Source of the DNA: an uncultured Oscillospiraceae bacterium
Lineage (GTDB): Bacteria; Bacillota; Clostridia; Oscillospirales; Oscillospiraceae
Direction of reading: 5' to 3'
Assembly (NCBI GenBank): GCA_905234005.1
Contig: CAJOFW010000003.1
Span: 6,355 to 24,023, forward strand
DNA: 17,669 nucleotides
Positions 7,909 to 14,780 of the stretch are shown here, piece after piece. Each line of letters opens with the position of its first letter. The first letter of the stretch is position 1. The translations under genes were made by a program, and so were the position numbers. The notes under the pieces were generated by a model. That model was not told where the DNA came from. It worked only from the letters and a program-made list of their open reading frames with translations, and did no database searches.

Positions 7909-7937
7909 TTCTTTTCGATCGCAGTATTCAATATAAT
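7909..7937 (+). promoter_or_regulatory. Probable trkA-trkH promoter
   Basis: A perfect TATAAT (7932-7937) lies in the 89-base AT-rich gap before trkA. The hexamer 17 bases upstream (TTCTTT, 7909-7914) is a poor -35, so activator dependence is possible. The nine bases ATATAATAC (7931-7939) are identical to those at the second -10 upstream of hflX (5945-5953). The -10 also sits inside an imperfect palindrome GTATT...AATAC (7924-7939). Confidence 0.5.
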
Positions 7938-7942
7938 ACATG

Positions 7943-7965
7943 GTATCAGATACGGCATCTGACAC
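7943..7965 (+). promoter_or_regulatory. 23-bp imperfect palindrome, candidate operator of trkA-trkH
   Basis: The sequence from GTATCAGAT to ATCTGACAC is two-fold symmetric about position 7954, with 9 of 11 half-site positions matching (core TCAGAT/ATCTGA). It begins 5 bases downstream of the -10, about where transcription would start, and ends 5 bases before the trkA ribosome binding site. A dimeric repressor or a short mRNA hairpin are both possible. Confidence 0.45.
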
Positions 7966-7979
7966 AGTCTGGAGCGTAT

Positions 7980-9332
7980 ATGAACATCATTCTTGCGGGA
8001 GCCGGGAAGATCGGCTTCACCCTCGCGCAATATCTGACGCGGGAACACCACAACATCACGGTCATCGACCGGAAGCCCGAACGCATCGCGCAGATCAACT
8101 CCTCGCTCGATGTGATCACGGTCTGCGGCAGCGTGGACATCGACCTTCTGCGCCTCGCCGGCGCGGAGACCGCCGACCTCCTGATCGCGGCGACGGCCTC
8201 GGACGAGACGAACATCCTCTGCTGCATGGTGGCCCGGAAGCTCGGCACGAGCCACACCATCGCCCGTGTGCGCCAGCGGGAGCACTACAAGGAGGTCGTG
8301 CTGCTGCAGGAGGAGCTGGGCCTGTCGCTGTCGATAAACCCCGACTTCTCCGCCGCGAACGAGATCAGCCGCGTTCTGCGCTTTCCGTCCGCCGCGAAGG
8401 TGGAGTCCTTCGCGAAGGGACAGGCGGAGCTTGTGGAGCTGCGTCTGACGGAGGGCAATCCCCTCTGCGGCACGACGCTGAAGGAGTACCACAGCCGCTT
8501 CGGCGACGGCACGCTCATCTGCGCCGTGCGGCGCGGCGAGGACGCCTACATCCCCGGCGGTGATTTCGTCCTCGAGACGGACGACCGCGTCAGCATCGCG
8601 GGCGCTCCCCGCCATATCCACCGCCTCTTCCGCACGCTGGGCATCCTCAAAAGGAGCGCGAAATACGTGCTCATCGTCGGCGGCAGCCGTGCGGGCGTAT
8701 ACCTCGCCCGGCAGCTTCTCGGCATGGGCATCCACGTCAAGCTCATCGAACGGGATCGGGAGAAGAGCGAGCAGATCAAGTCGCTCGTACCCAAGGCCGA
8801 GGTCGTCTGCTGCGACGGGTCGTCCCCCGAGCTTCTCGAGGAGGAGGGCATGGCCGCGTTCGACGCGTTCGTCGCCGTGACGAACTCCGACGAGATCAAC
8901 ACGATCATATCGAACTACGCCCGCCGCGCCGGCGTCGACAAGGTCGTATGCAAGGTAAACGAGAGCCACTTTGTGGAGCTTGCGGCGGCCCTCGGTCTGG
9001 AGGAGCCGGTCCGCCCGCGTCACATCATCGCCCAGGAGGTGCTGCGCTATGTCCGCGCCATGGATTCCGCCGGCGCCAGCGGCGTGGAGACGCTGCGCCG
9101 TTCGCTCGACGGCAAGGTGGAGGTGCTGGAATTCACGGCCCCCGAGGGTTCGCCGTGCGTCGGGATTCCGTTTCGCGAGCTGTCCATCAGGCCGAACGTT
9201 CTCGTCGCCGCCATCATCCGGAACGGCAAGTGCCTGATTCCCCGGGGCGGCGACTGCATCGCCGCCGGCGACAGCGTCCTCGCCGTCACCACGCACGCGG
9301 GCATGGCGAATCTTGAGGATATACTGAAATGA
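7980..9332 (+). CDS. trkA: Trk system potassium uptake regulator TrkA (tandem RCK domains)
   Basis: 450 residues, the length of a double-unit TrkA, the cytoplasmic NAD(H)-binding gating subunit of the Trk potassium channel. The first Rossmann RCK_N domain starts with NIILAGAGKIGFTLAQYL (glycines 7, 9 and 12) and ends its nucleotide-binding strand with an acidic residue (TVIDRKPERI). An RCK_C domain (VELRLTEGNPLCGTTLKEY onward) follows. The second Rossmann repeat starts at residue 229 (YVLIVGGSRAGVYLARQL), with IERD as its ribose-binding strand end, and a second RCK_C domain closes the protein. The ATG has GGAG at 7971-7974 (5-base gap). The last codons overlap the trkH ATG as ATGA, so the two are translationally coupled in 1:1 fashion. 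Confidence 0.95.
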   Translation: MNIILAGAGKIGFTLAQYLTREHHNITVIDRKPERIAQINSSLDVITVCGSVDIDLLRLAGAETADLLIAATASDETNILCCMVARKLGTSHTIARVRQREHYKEVVLLQEELGLSLSINPDFSAANEISRVLRFPSAAKVESFAKGQAELVELRLTEGNPLCGTTLKEYHSRFGDGTLICAVRRGEDAYIPGGDFVLETDDRVSIAGAPRHIHRLFRTLGILKRSAKYVLIVGGSRAGVYLARQLLGMGIHVKLIERDREKSEQIKSLVPKAEVVCCDGSSPELLEEEGMAAFDAFVAVTNSDEINTIISNYARRAGVDKVVCKVNESHFVELAAALGLEEPVRPRHIIAQEVLRYVRAMDSAGASGVETLRRSLDGKVEVLEFTAPEGSPCVGIPFRELSIRPNVLVAAIIRNGKCLIPRGGDCIAAGDSVLAVTTHAGMANLEDILK

Positions 9333-10777
9333 ACTACAGGATCGTCATGAAAATCCTCGGCCGCGTGCTGCTCATCGAGGCCGGACTTCTCACGGCGCCG
9401 CTCATCACCTGCGCCGTCTACGGCGAGGACGTATTCCCCTTCGTGTGGGCGATCGCCGCTACGCTTGCCGCAAGCGTCGTCATGCTCCTGCCGGGACGCG
9501 GCGCGGACGACAGCCTGCAGGCCAGGGAGGGCTTCGTCTCCGTCGCCCTGAGCTGGATCGTTATGACGCTGTTCGGGGCGATACCGTTCGTTCTGTCCGG
9601 CGTCATCCCGAACTACATCGACGCCCTGTTCGAGATCATGTCCGGCTTCACGACGACCGGCGCGTCCGTGCTCACGGCCGTGGAGGGACTGCCCAGGGGC
9701 ATCATGTTCTGGCGCAGCTTCTCGCACTTCATCGGCGGCATGGGCGTTCTCGTGTTCATGATGGCGGTGCTGCCGATGGACGACCGCCACTCGATGCATC
9801 TCATGCGGGCGGAGGTGCCCGGCCCGGTCAAGGGCAAGCTCGTACCACGTATGCGCACCACGGCGCGGATACTGTACCTCCTCTACATCGGCCTGACGTT
9901 TCTCGAGTTCGTTCTGCTGCTCTTCGGGCATATACCCGTCTACGACGCGCTCCTGACCGCGTTCGGCACGACGGCGACCGGCGGCTTCGGCCTTCTGAAC
10001 GACAGCATCGCGGGCTATCACAGCGTGTATGTGGAGATGGTCGTCGCCGTGTTCATGTTCCTGAGCGGCATCAACTTCAACCTCTACTACATCGTCATTC
10101 TCAAGCGCTCGATCAAGGGCTTCCGGAGCGAGGAGCTGGGCTGGTACCTCGGCATCGCCGCGTTCGCGACGGTCACGATCGCGCTCAGCATCTCCCGGAT
10201 GTACGGCGGCTTCGTGAGCGGCCTGCGGTATTCGGTGTTCCAGGTCGCGTCGATCATGACGTCGACCGGCTACGCGACGGCGGACTTCAACCTCTGGCCG
10301 GCATACGCCCGGTCGCTGCTGCTCGTGCTCATGATCGTCGGCGCGTGCGCCGGCTCGACCGGCGGCGGCACCAAGATCGCCCGCCTCGTCATCCTTGTAA
10401 AGATCGCCTTCGGCGAGATCCACCGCCAGCTCTTCCCCCGCTCCGTCCCGAATTACGCCCTCGACGGCGAACGCCTCGACACCCCGGTCATACGCAGCAC
10501 GCTCGCGTTCTACTCGCTCTACGCGATCATCGCGTTGGCGTCGTTTCTGCTGCTCAGTCTCGAGGGGCTTGACCTCGATACGACGCTCTCGAGCGTCATC
10601 GCGTGTATGTCGAACATAGGCCCCGGACTCGGACTCGTCGGGGCGTCGGGCAACTTCTCCGTATGGAGCGCCGGCGGCAAGGTGCTGCTAATCTTCTGCA
10701 TGCTGCTCGGACGGCTGGAAATCTTCCCCGTCGTCATGCTCGTCAGCCCCGGCGTATGGGTCGCGAGAAAGAAATAA
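9329..10777 (+). CDS. trkH: Trk/Ktr potassium uptake channel subunit TrkH
   Basis: 482 residues, a polytopic membrane protein of the TrkH/KtrB superfamily, the pore through which potassium enters. The four pseudo-repeated pore loops are visible: SGFTTTGAS (105-113), TTATGGFG (214-221), TSTGYATADF (311-320) and SNIGPGLG (428-435), each holding a selectivity-filter glycine. Other conserved pieces are FSHFIGGMGVLVF (131-143), SGINFNLYYI (246-255) and CAGSTGGGTKIARL (340-353) in the inner-helix/gating region. The start shares four bases (ATGA) with the trkA stop. Directly after the stop comes the convergent terminator. Confidence 0.96.
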   Translation: MNYRIVMKILGRVLLIEAGLLTAPLITCAVYGEDVFPFVWAIAATLAASVVMLLPGRGADDSLQAREGFVSVALSWIVMTLFGAIPFVLSGVIPNYIDALFEIMSGFTTTGASVLTAVEGLPRGIMFWRSFSHFIGGMGVLVFMMAVLPMDDRHSMHLMRAEVPGPVKGKLVPRMRTTARILYLLYIGLTFLEFVLLLFGHIPVYDALLTAFGTTATGGFGLLNDSIAGYHSVYVEMVVAVFMFLSGINFNLYYIVILKRSIKGFRSEELGWYLGIAAFATVTIALSISRMYGGFVSGLRYSVFQVASIMTSTGYATADFNLWPAYARSLLLVLMIVGACAGSTGGGTKIARLVILVKIAFGEIHRQLFPRSVPNYALDGERLDTPVIRSTLAFYSLYAIIALASFLLLSLEGLDLDTTLSSVIACMSNIGPGLGLVGASGNFSVWSAGGKVLLIFCMLLGRLEIFPVVMLVSPGVWVARKK

Positions 10778-10794
10778 TCCACACACCACAACAA

Positions 10795-10825
10795 TTCCGG
10801 CCGGATGCGACGCATCCGGCCGGAA
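10795..10825. terminator. Bidirectional hairpin terminator between trkH and pckG
   Basis: TTCCGGCCGGATGCG (10795-10809) and its exact reverse complement (10811-10825) flank one central A: a perfect 15-base inverted repeat. In RNA it would give about 14 pairs and a 3-base loop. It lies between convergent genes, 17 bases after the trkH stop and 41 bases beyond the pckG stop. The plus-strand T-tract is short and offset (TTTT at 10830-10833), and on the minus strand only a TTGTTG stretch follows. Function as a shared terminator is inferred from the position and the stem strength. Confidence 0.75.
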
Positions 10826-10866
10826 GCCGTTTTCCATTGTGAATTTTTCCGTGGTTTTTTCGTGGA

Positions 10867-12651
10867 TTATTTCAGATTGAACTTCGGGTACTCAAGCCGC
10901 GCGTCCATGTACTTGACGGACTCGAGCATGGGCAGAGGCAGCTTGTCGCCGAACTGCTCGTAGTATTCGCGGATGCCGGCGGCCTCCTCGTGCCAGAGCT
11001 CCTTGTCGACGTACAGCAGCTCGCGGATGGTGTCGACGGTCACGCCCTCCAGCCCGGTGATGTCGATGTCCTCGGGGTTCGGCAGCCAGCCGATCGGGGA
11101 TTCGACGCGGCCGACCTTGCCCTCGCAGCGGTTCAGAATCCACTCGAGGACGCGGAGGTTGTCGCCGAAGCCGGGCCAGATGAAGCCGCCGTTTTCGTCC
11201 GTGCGGAACCAGTTGACCGTGAAGATCTTGGGCGGGTTGAGCAGAAGGCCCTCCATGTCGAGCCAGTGCTGCCAGTAGTCGGCCATGTGGTAGCCGCAGA
11301 ACGGGAGCATGGCCATCGGGTCGCGGCGCACCTCGCCGACCTTGCCCTCGGCGGCGGCGGTCTTCTCGGACGCCATCGAGGAGCCCATCGCGACGCCGTG
11401 CGACCAGTGGAAGCTCTCGGTCACGAGCGGAGCGGTGCGGGCGCGGCGGCCGCCGAAGATGATCGCGGAGATGGGCACGCCCTGCGGGTTGTCGAACTCG
11501 GGGCTGATGCTCGGGCAGTTCTTGGCCGGAGCCGTGAAGCGGGAGTTCGGGTGCGCGCCCTTCGACCCGTCGGACGGATCCCACGGCTCGCCCTTCCAGT
11601 TGAGGGCGTTCGTCGGCGGGTTCTTGTCAAGGCCCTCCCACCAGACCGTGCCGTCGTCCTTGAGCACGACGTTTGTGAAGATGGTGTCCTTCATCGTGCT
11701 GGCCAGCGCGTTCGGGTTCGACTTCGCGCTCGTGCCGGGGGCGACGCCGAAGAAGCCGTTTTCGGGGTTCACGGCCCACAGACGGCCGTCCGGGCCGGGA
11801 CGGAGCCAGGCGATGTCGTCGCCGACCGTCCAGCACTTCCAGCCCTTTTCGCGGTAGACCTCGGGCGGAATGAGCATGGCGAGGTTCGTCTTGCCGCAGG
11901 CGGACGGGAACGCGGCGCAGACGTAGTGGATCTCGCCCTCGGGGTTCTGGATGCCGAGGATCAGCATGTGCTCGGCAAGCCAGCCCTCGTCACGGGCGAG
12001 GCACGAGGCGATGCGCAGCGCGAAGCACTTCTTGCCGAGAAGGGCGTTGCCGCCGTAGCCGGAGTTCACGCTCATGATGTAGTTTTCCTGCGGGAAGTGG
12101 ACGATGTAGCGCTTGTCGGCGTCCAGCTCGGCCTTCGAGTGCAGGCCCTTGATGAAATCGGGGCTGTCGCCCAGCGCGTCGAGCACGCTCTGACCCACAC
12201 GGGTCATGATCGCCATGGAGAGGGTGACATAGATGCTGTCGGTCAGCTCAAAGCCGTACTTCGCGAACGGCGAGCCGACGATGCCCATGGAGTAGGGCAC
12301 GACGTACATCGTCCGCCCGGCCATGCAGCCGTCGTAGATGTCGCGCAGCTTCGCCTTCATCTCATCCGGCGCCATCCAGTTGTTCGTCGGGCCGGCGTCC
12401 TCCTGCTTCTCGCAGCAGATGAAGGTGCGGCCCTCCACACGGGCGACGTCGTTCACGGCGCTGCGGTGGTAGAAGCAGCCGGGCAGCTTCTCCTGGTTCA
12501 GCTCAATCAGCTCGCCCGTGCCGTAGGCCTCGTCACGCAGACCGTCGAGCTGTGCGCGGGAGCCGTCGATCCAGACGACCTTGTCGGGCTTGCAGAGCGC
12601 GACGCAGCGCTCAATCCACGCGAGAACATGCGGATTCGCAGTCAGTGCCAT
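10867..12651 (-). CDS. pckG: Phosphoenolpyruvate carboxykinase, GTP-dependent (EC 4.1.1.32)
   Basis: 594 residues of the GTP-type PEPCK family, which interconverts oxaloacetate and phosphoenolpyruvate with GTP/GDP or, in some anaerobes, works in the CO2-fixing direction. The PEPCK P-loop kinase-1a sequence AAFPSACGKTNLAML is present, with the active-site cysteine characteristic of the GTP class at 252. Next come the metal-binding kinase-2 segment VGDDIAWLRPGPDGRLWAVNPENGFFGVAPGTS, FGGRRARTAPLVTES, and the guanine-pocket region PKIFTVNWFRTDENGGFIWPGFGDNLRVLEW. The length and the absence of the ATP-type signature exclude the unrelated ATP-dependent enzyme. The ATG is preceded by GGGAGG (plus-strand CCTCCC at 12661-12666) with a 9-base gap. 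It lies 79 bases downstream of rsmA on the same strand; the hairpin between them suggests partly separate expression. The -10/-35 sequence is not obvious. Confidence 0.97.
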   Translation of the reverse strand: MALTANPHVLAWIERCVALCKPDKVVWIDGSRAQLDGLRDEAYGTGELIELNQEKLPGCFYHRSAVNDVARVEGRTFICCEKQEDAGPTNNWMAPDEMKAKLRDIYDGCMAGRTMYVVPYSMGIVGSPFAKYGFELTDSIYVTLSMAIMTRVGQSVLDALGDSPDFIKGLHSKAELDADKRYIVHFPQENYIMSVNSGYGGNALLGKKCFALRIASCLARDEGWLAEHMLILGIQNPEGEIHYVCAAFPSACGKTNLAMLIPPEVYREKGWKCWTVGDDIAWLRPGPDGRLWAVNPENGFFGVAPGTSAKSNPNALASTMKDTIFTNVVLKDDGTVWWEGLDKNPPTNALNWKGEPWDPSDGSKGAHPNSRFTAPAKNCPSISPEFDNPQGVPISAIIFGGRRARTAPLVTESFHWSHGVAMGSSMASEKTAAAEGKVGEVRRDPMAMLPFCGYHMADYWQHWLDMEGLLLNPPKIFTVNWFRTDENGGFIWPGFGDNLRVLEWILNRCEGKVGRVESPIGWLPNPEDIDITGLEGVTVDTIRELLYVDKELWHEEAAGIREYYEQFGDKLPLPMLESVKYMDARLEYPKFNLK

Positions 12652-12703
12652 AGGTTTTTTCCTCCCAGTGTATCTTCATTTTTTTTGCGAACACATTCAT
12701 AAG

Positions 12704-12721
12704 GCGGACGCGTGCGTCCGC
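12704..12721 (-). terminator. Hairpin between rsmA and pckG (possible terminator or attenuator)
   Basis: GCGGACGC (12704-12711) and GCGTCCGC (12714-12721) are exact reverse complements separated by 2 bases, giving a GC-rich stem just past the rsmA stop. On the minus strand the following sequence is CTTATGAATGTG, with no T-run, so efficient intrinsic termination is doubtful. An A8 tract lies closer to pckG. Confidence 0.4.
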
Positions 12722-12730
12722 AGATGCGCG

Positions 12731-13573
12731 TTACGAAGAGAGACTTCGGGCCAGCGCGGCAAAATCGGCAAGGGTCAGCGTCTCGCCGCGGACGGTCTCG
12801 GGAAAGCCGCATGCGGCGATGGCCTCGCGGGCGGCGTCCCGGCCGCACACGCCGGAAAGGGCGTTCTGCAGCGTTTTGCGCCGCTGGCCGAACGCGGCGC
12901 GGATGAGGGGGAATATCGCACGCTCGTCCGCGTCCACGGGCGGCGTTTGCCGCATGGTCATGCGCACGACGGCGCTCGTCACCTTCGGGCGGGGCACAAA
13001 GCACTCCGGCCCGACCGTGAAGAGCGGCTCCGGCTCGGCGTACCACTGCGTCAAAAGCGTAAACGCGCCGTAATCCGCCTGTCCGGCCCGGGCGCACATA
13101 CGCGCCGCCACCTCACGCTGCACCATGACCGTCACGGTCTCGAAGCAGCGGGCCTCGTAGATTTTCCGCAGCACCGGCGTCGTGATGCTGTAGGGAAGGT
13201 TGGCGCACAGGACGTGCCGCAGGCCGGGAAGACGGCTTTCGGTCTCGGCGCGTATGTCGCGGCGCATCACGTCGCCGAATACGACGTCGATGTTGTCGTA
13301 CGGCGCGAGCGTCTGAGTGAGGACGGGGCGCAAAAGCTCCTCCACCTCGAACGACAAAACCCGGGCGGCCCGTTGGGCGAGCTGCTCCGTCAGGCAGCCG
13401 ACGCCGGGGCCGATCTCCACGACGCCGACGTCCGGGCCGAGACCGGCCTCGTCCGCGATGCGTTCCGGCACCCAGCGGGCGGTCAGAAAGTTCTGCCCCT
13501 TCGCCTTCGAGAAGCGAAAGCCGTCCGTCCCGGCGAGAAGGGCCTGTATATCATGATAATTGCAAAGATCCAT
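12731..13573 (-). CDS. rsmA: 16S rRNA (adenine1518/1519-N6)-dimethyltransferase RsmA (KsgA)
   Basis: 280 residues, the usual length for RsmA, which dimethylates two adjacent adenines in the helix-45 loop of 16S rRNA during late 30S assembly, using S-adenosylmethionine. Visible motifs are FSKAKGQNFL (21-30), SAM motif I VVEIGPGVGCLTEQL (51-65), and the catalytic NLPYSI (125-130), where N6 adenine methylases have N-[LI]-P-Y. Downstream, CFVPRPKVTSAVVRM and FGQRRKTLQNAL are typical of the family's C-terminal lobe. The ribose-binding strand reads FEVEELL, with Glu where relatives usually have E-x-D. The start fits the family (LLxxxGFRFSKxxGQNFL), although no clear ribosome binding site is seen. 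The 24-base gap to the upstream permease gene suggests co-transcription and coupling. Loss of this enzyme gives kasugamycin resistance in other bacteria. Confidence 0.95.
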   Translation of the reverse strand: MDLCNYHDIQALLAGTDGFRFSKAKGQNFLTARWVPERIADEAGLGPDVGVVEIGPGVGCLTEQLAQRAARVLSFEVEELLRPVLTQTLAPYDNIDVVFGDVMRRDIRAETESRLPGLRHVLCANLPYSITTPVLRKIYEARCFETVTVMVQREVAARMCARAGQADYGAFTLLTQWYAEPEPLFTVGPECFVPRPKVTSAVVRMTMRQTPPVDADERAIFPLIRAAFGQRRKTLQNALSGVCGRDAAREAIAACGFPETVRGETLTLADFAALARSLSS

Positions 13574-13597
13574 GGAAACGGCGTAAAAAGCGGCGCG

Positions 13598-14530
13598 TCA
13601 CAGCGGCAGGATGGCGAACACGAGCGGTATCGTGAGGACGGAGAGAACCGTCGTCACGAACACGGTGCGGGAGGCCATTTTCTCGTTGCCGCCGTACTCG
13701 ATCGAGAGCATCGTCGCAAACGTCGCGACGGGCATGGAGGCCAGCAGCGTCATCACGCCGAGTATCACGGAATCGTGTACGAACAGGCGCATGACGAAGT
13801 AAATCAGCACCGGGCATACGATAAGCCGCACCGGCGCGAACGCGTAGGTGTGCCAGTCGCCGAACACGTCCTTCAGCTTCTGCGTGCCGAGGGACGCGCC
13901 GATGATGATCATCGAGCTGGGCGTGACCATGTCGCCGAGCAGCGTGACGGCCCGTTCCACGGGGTACGGGAAGCGGATGTTCAGGCAGATCAGCACGATC
14001 GCGAGGCCCGACGCGATGAGCGGCGGATTTAAGAGCAGCCGCCACTTGATTTTGACCGGGCCGCCGGTGCTGTTTAACAGCGATATGCCGAACGTGTACG
14101 CGAGGAGGTTGAACGGGATGTTCAGCAGCGCCGCGTAGAACGTCCCCGCGTCGCCGAAGATCGCCCCGGCCACGGGGATGCCCATGAAGCCGACGTTGCC
14201 GAAAATCGTCATGAAGCTGTATATGCCCCTGTCGCCGGGCTTGCAGCGGTAGACGACCGGGACGAGAAAGGACAGGCCGATCAGGATCACGTACATGAGA
14301 CAGCCGACGCCGAGCACCGCGAACACCCGCCCGGGCGATATGCCGAGGTCGGTGTTGATGACGCTGCCGAGGATCATGCACGTCTGCGGGAAGACGAGCG
14401 TAAACCGGGTGAACCGGCGGGTGGTGTCCTCGTCCATGACGTTTGTCTTCGCGGCGATCACGCCGCAGATGAGAAGCAGCAGCATGACGAGCATCTGCTG
14501 GAAAACAAGCATAATATCCATGCTGACCAT
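13598..14530 (-). CDS. AEC (auxin efflux carrier) family permease
   Basis: 310 residues from the ATG at 14530, with about ten hydrophobic segments, matching the AEC/PIN-like membrane transporter family (Mem_trans). The conserved GNVGFMGIP (111-119) lies in the first unwound helix region. Related lines are NPPLIASGLAIVLICLNIRFP, and VTPSSMIIIGASLGTQKLKD in the second half. Bacterial AEC proteins move small organic anions such as malate or malonate, or amino acids; the substrate here cannot be read from sequence. A further ATG (14590) would add 20 residues (MLFTRFFCATLLQTGGHESK) that do not resemble the family start. The 14530 start is preceded by GAGAG four bases upstream, but the ATG at 14521 is also possible. 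It is the first gene of a minus-strand group with rsmA and pckG; a dicarboxylate substrate would fit pckG but is speculation. Confidence 0.88.
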   Translation of the reverse strand: MVSMDIMLVFQQMLVMLLLLICGVIAAKTNVMDEDTTRRFTRFTLVFPQTCMILGSVINTDLGISPGRVFAVLGVGCLMYVILIGLSFLVPVVYRCKPGDRGIYSFMTIFGNVGFMGIPVAGAIFGDAGTFYAALLNIPFNLLAYTFGISLLNSTGGPVKIKWRLLLNPPLIASGLAIVLICLNIRFPYPVERAVTLLGDMVTPSSMIIIGASLGTQKLKDVFGDWHTYAFAPVRLIVCPVLIYFVMRLFVHDSVILGVMTLLASMPVATFATMLSIEYGGNEKMASRTVFVTTVLSVLTIPLVFAILPL

Positions 14531-14573
14531 TTTACTCTCATGGCCCCCCGTTTGCAAGAGGGTTGCACAAAAA

Positions 14574-14669
14574 AACCGTGTGAATAACAAGTCAAACTAT
14601 GCAATGTCACGGTTCTGTCCGGTTTTTTCGGAAAACGCCGAACCGTGCGGCGGAAGTTTTTGCCGCCGC
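14574..14669. promoter_or_regulatory. Alternating inverted repeats in the permease/spoIIE divergent region
   Basis: Element A, AACCGTG (14574-14580), and element C, GAACCGTG (14640-14647), are both complementary to element B, CACGGTTC (14608-14615). A can pair with B, or B with C, but not both. Centres are about 34 and 32 bases apart. Inside the B-C loop TCCG/CGGA (14618-14632) forms an inner stem around a T6 run. Immediately after C, GCGGCGG (14647-14653) pairs exactly with CCGCCGC (14663-14669). The region could be protein-binding half-sites or a folded leader. Confidence 0.5.
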
Positions 14670-14688
14670 GTCACCATCCGACGGGATA

Positions 14689-14749
14689 TTGATGTTCGCC
14701 TCCGTATAATTATGGTTAATCTCATTTTCCGGATAATTACATTTTCCGG
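14689..14749 (+). promoter_or_regulatory. AT-rich promoter-like region of spoIIE with direct repeats
   Basis: A perfect TATAAT occurs at 14705-14710 with no good -35 at 16-18 bases. Alternatively TTGATG (14689-14694), a 16-base spacer and TATGGT (14711-14716) form a weaker promoter. Downstream, CATTTTCCGG is repeated exactly at 14723-14732 and 14740-14749, ATAATTA at 14706 and again at 14733, and TCTCATT at 14720 and 14754. Position upstream of spoIIE supports promoter function; no convincing Spo0A box was found. Confidence 0.4.
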
Positions 14750-14780
14750 TTCATCTCATTCAATCCACGGAGGCGGCACG

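Noticed and set aside
10990..12702. 570-codon plus-strand frame opposite pckG
   Set aside because: Antisense shadow of a clear PEPCK gene; no motif, no credible start, biased composition.
14531..14590. Longer N-terminus of the AEC permease from the ATG at 14590
   Set aside because: The extra 20 residues do not fit the family start and the ATG region lies in the repeat-rich regulatory segment.
14585..14640. Spo0A-box-like sequences (AAGTCAAA, TTCGGAAAA) before spoIIE
   Set aside because: Each differs from the TGTCGAA consensus at two or more positions and none is well placed relative to the -10 candidates.
14295..14780. Upstream extension of the spoIIE reading frame
   Set aside because: The frame is open, but the translation is not SpoIIE-like, overlaps the permease gene on the other strand, and lacks a ribosome binding site; the start at 14781 has GGAGG.
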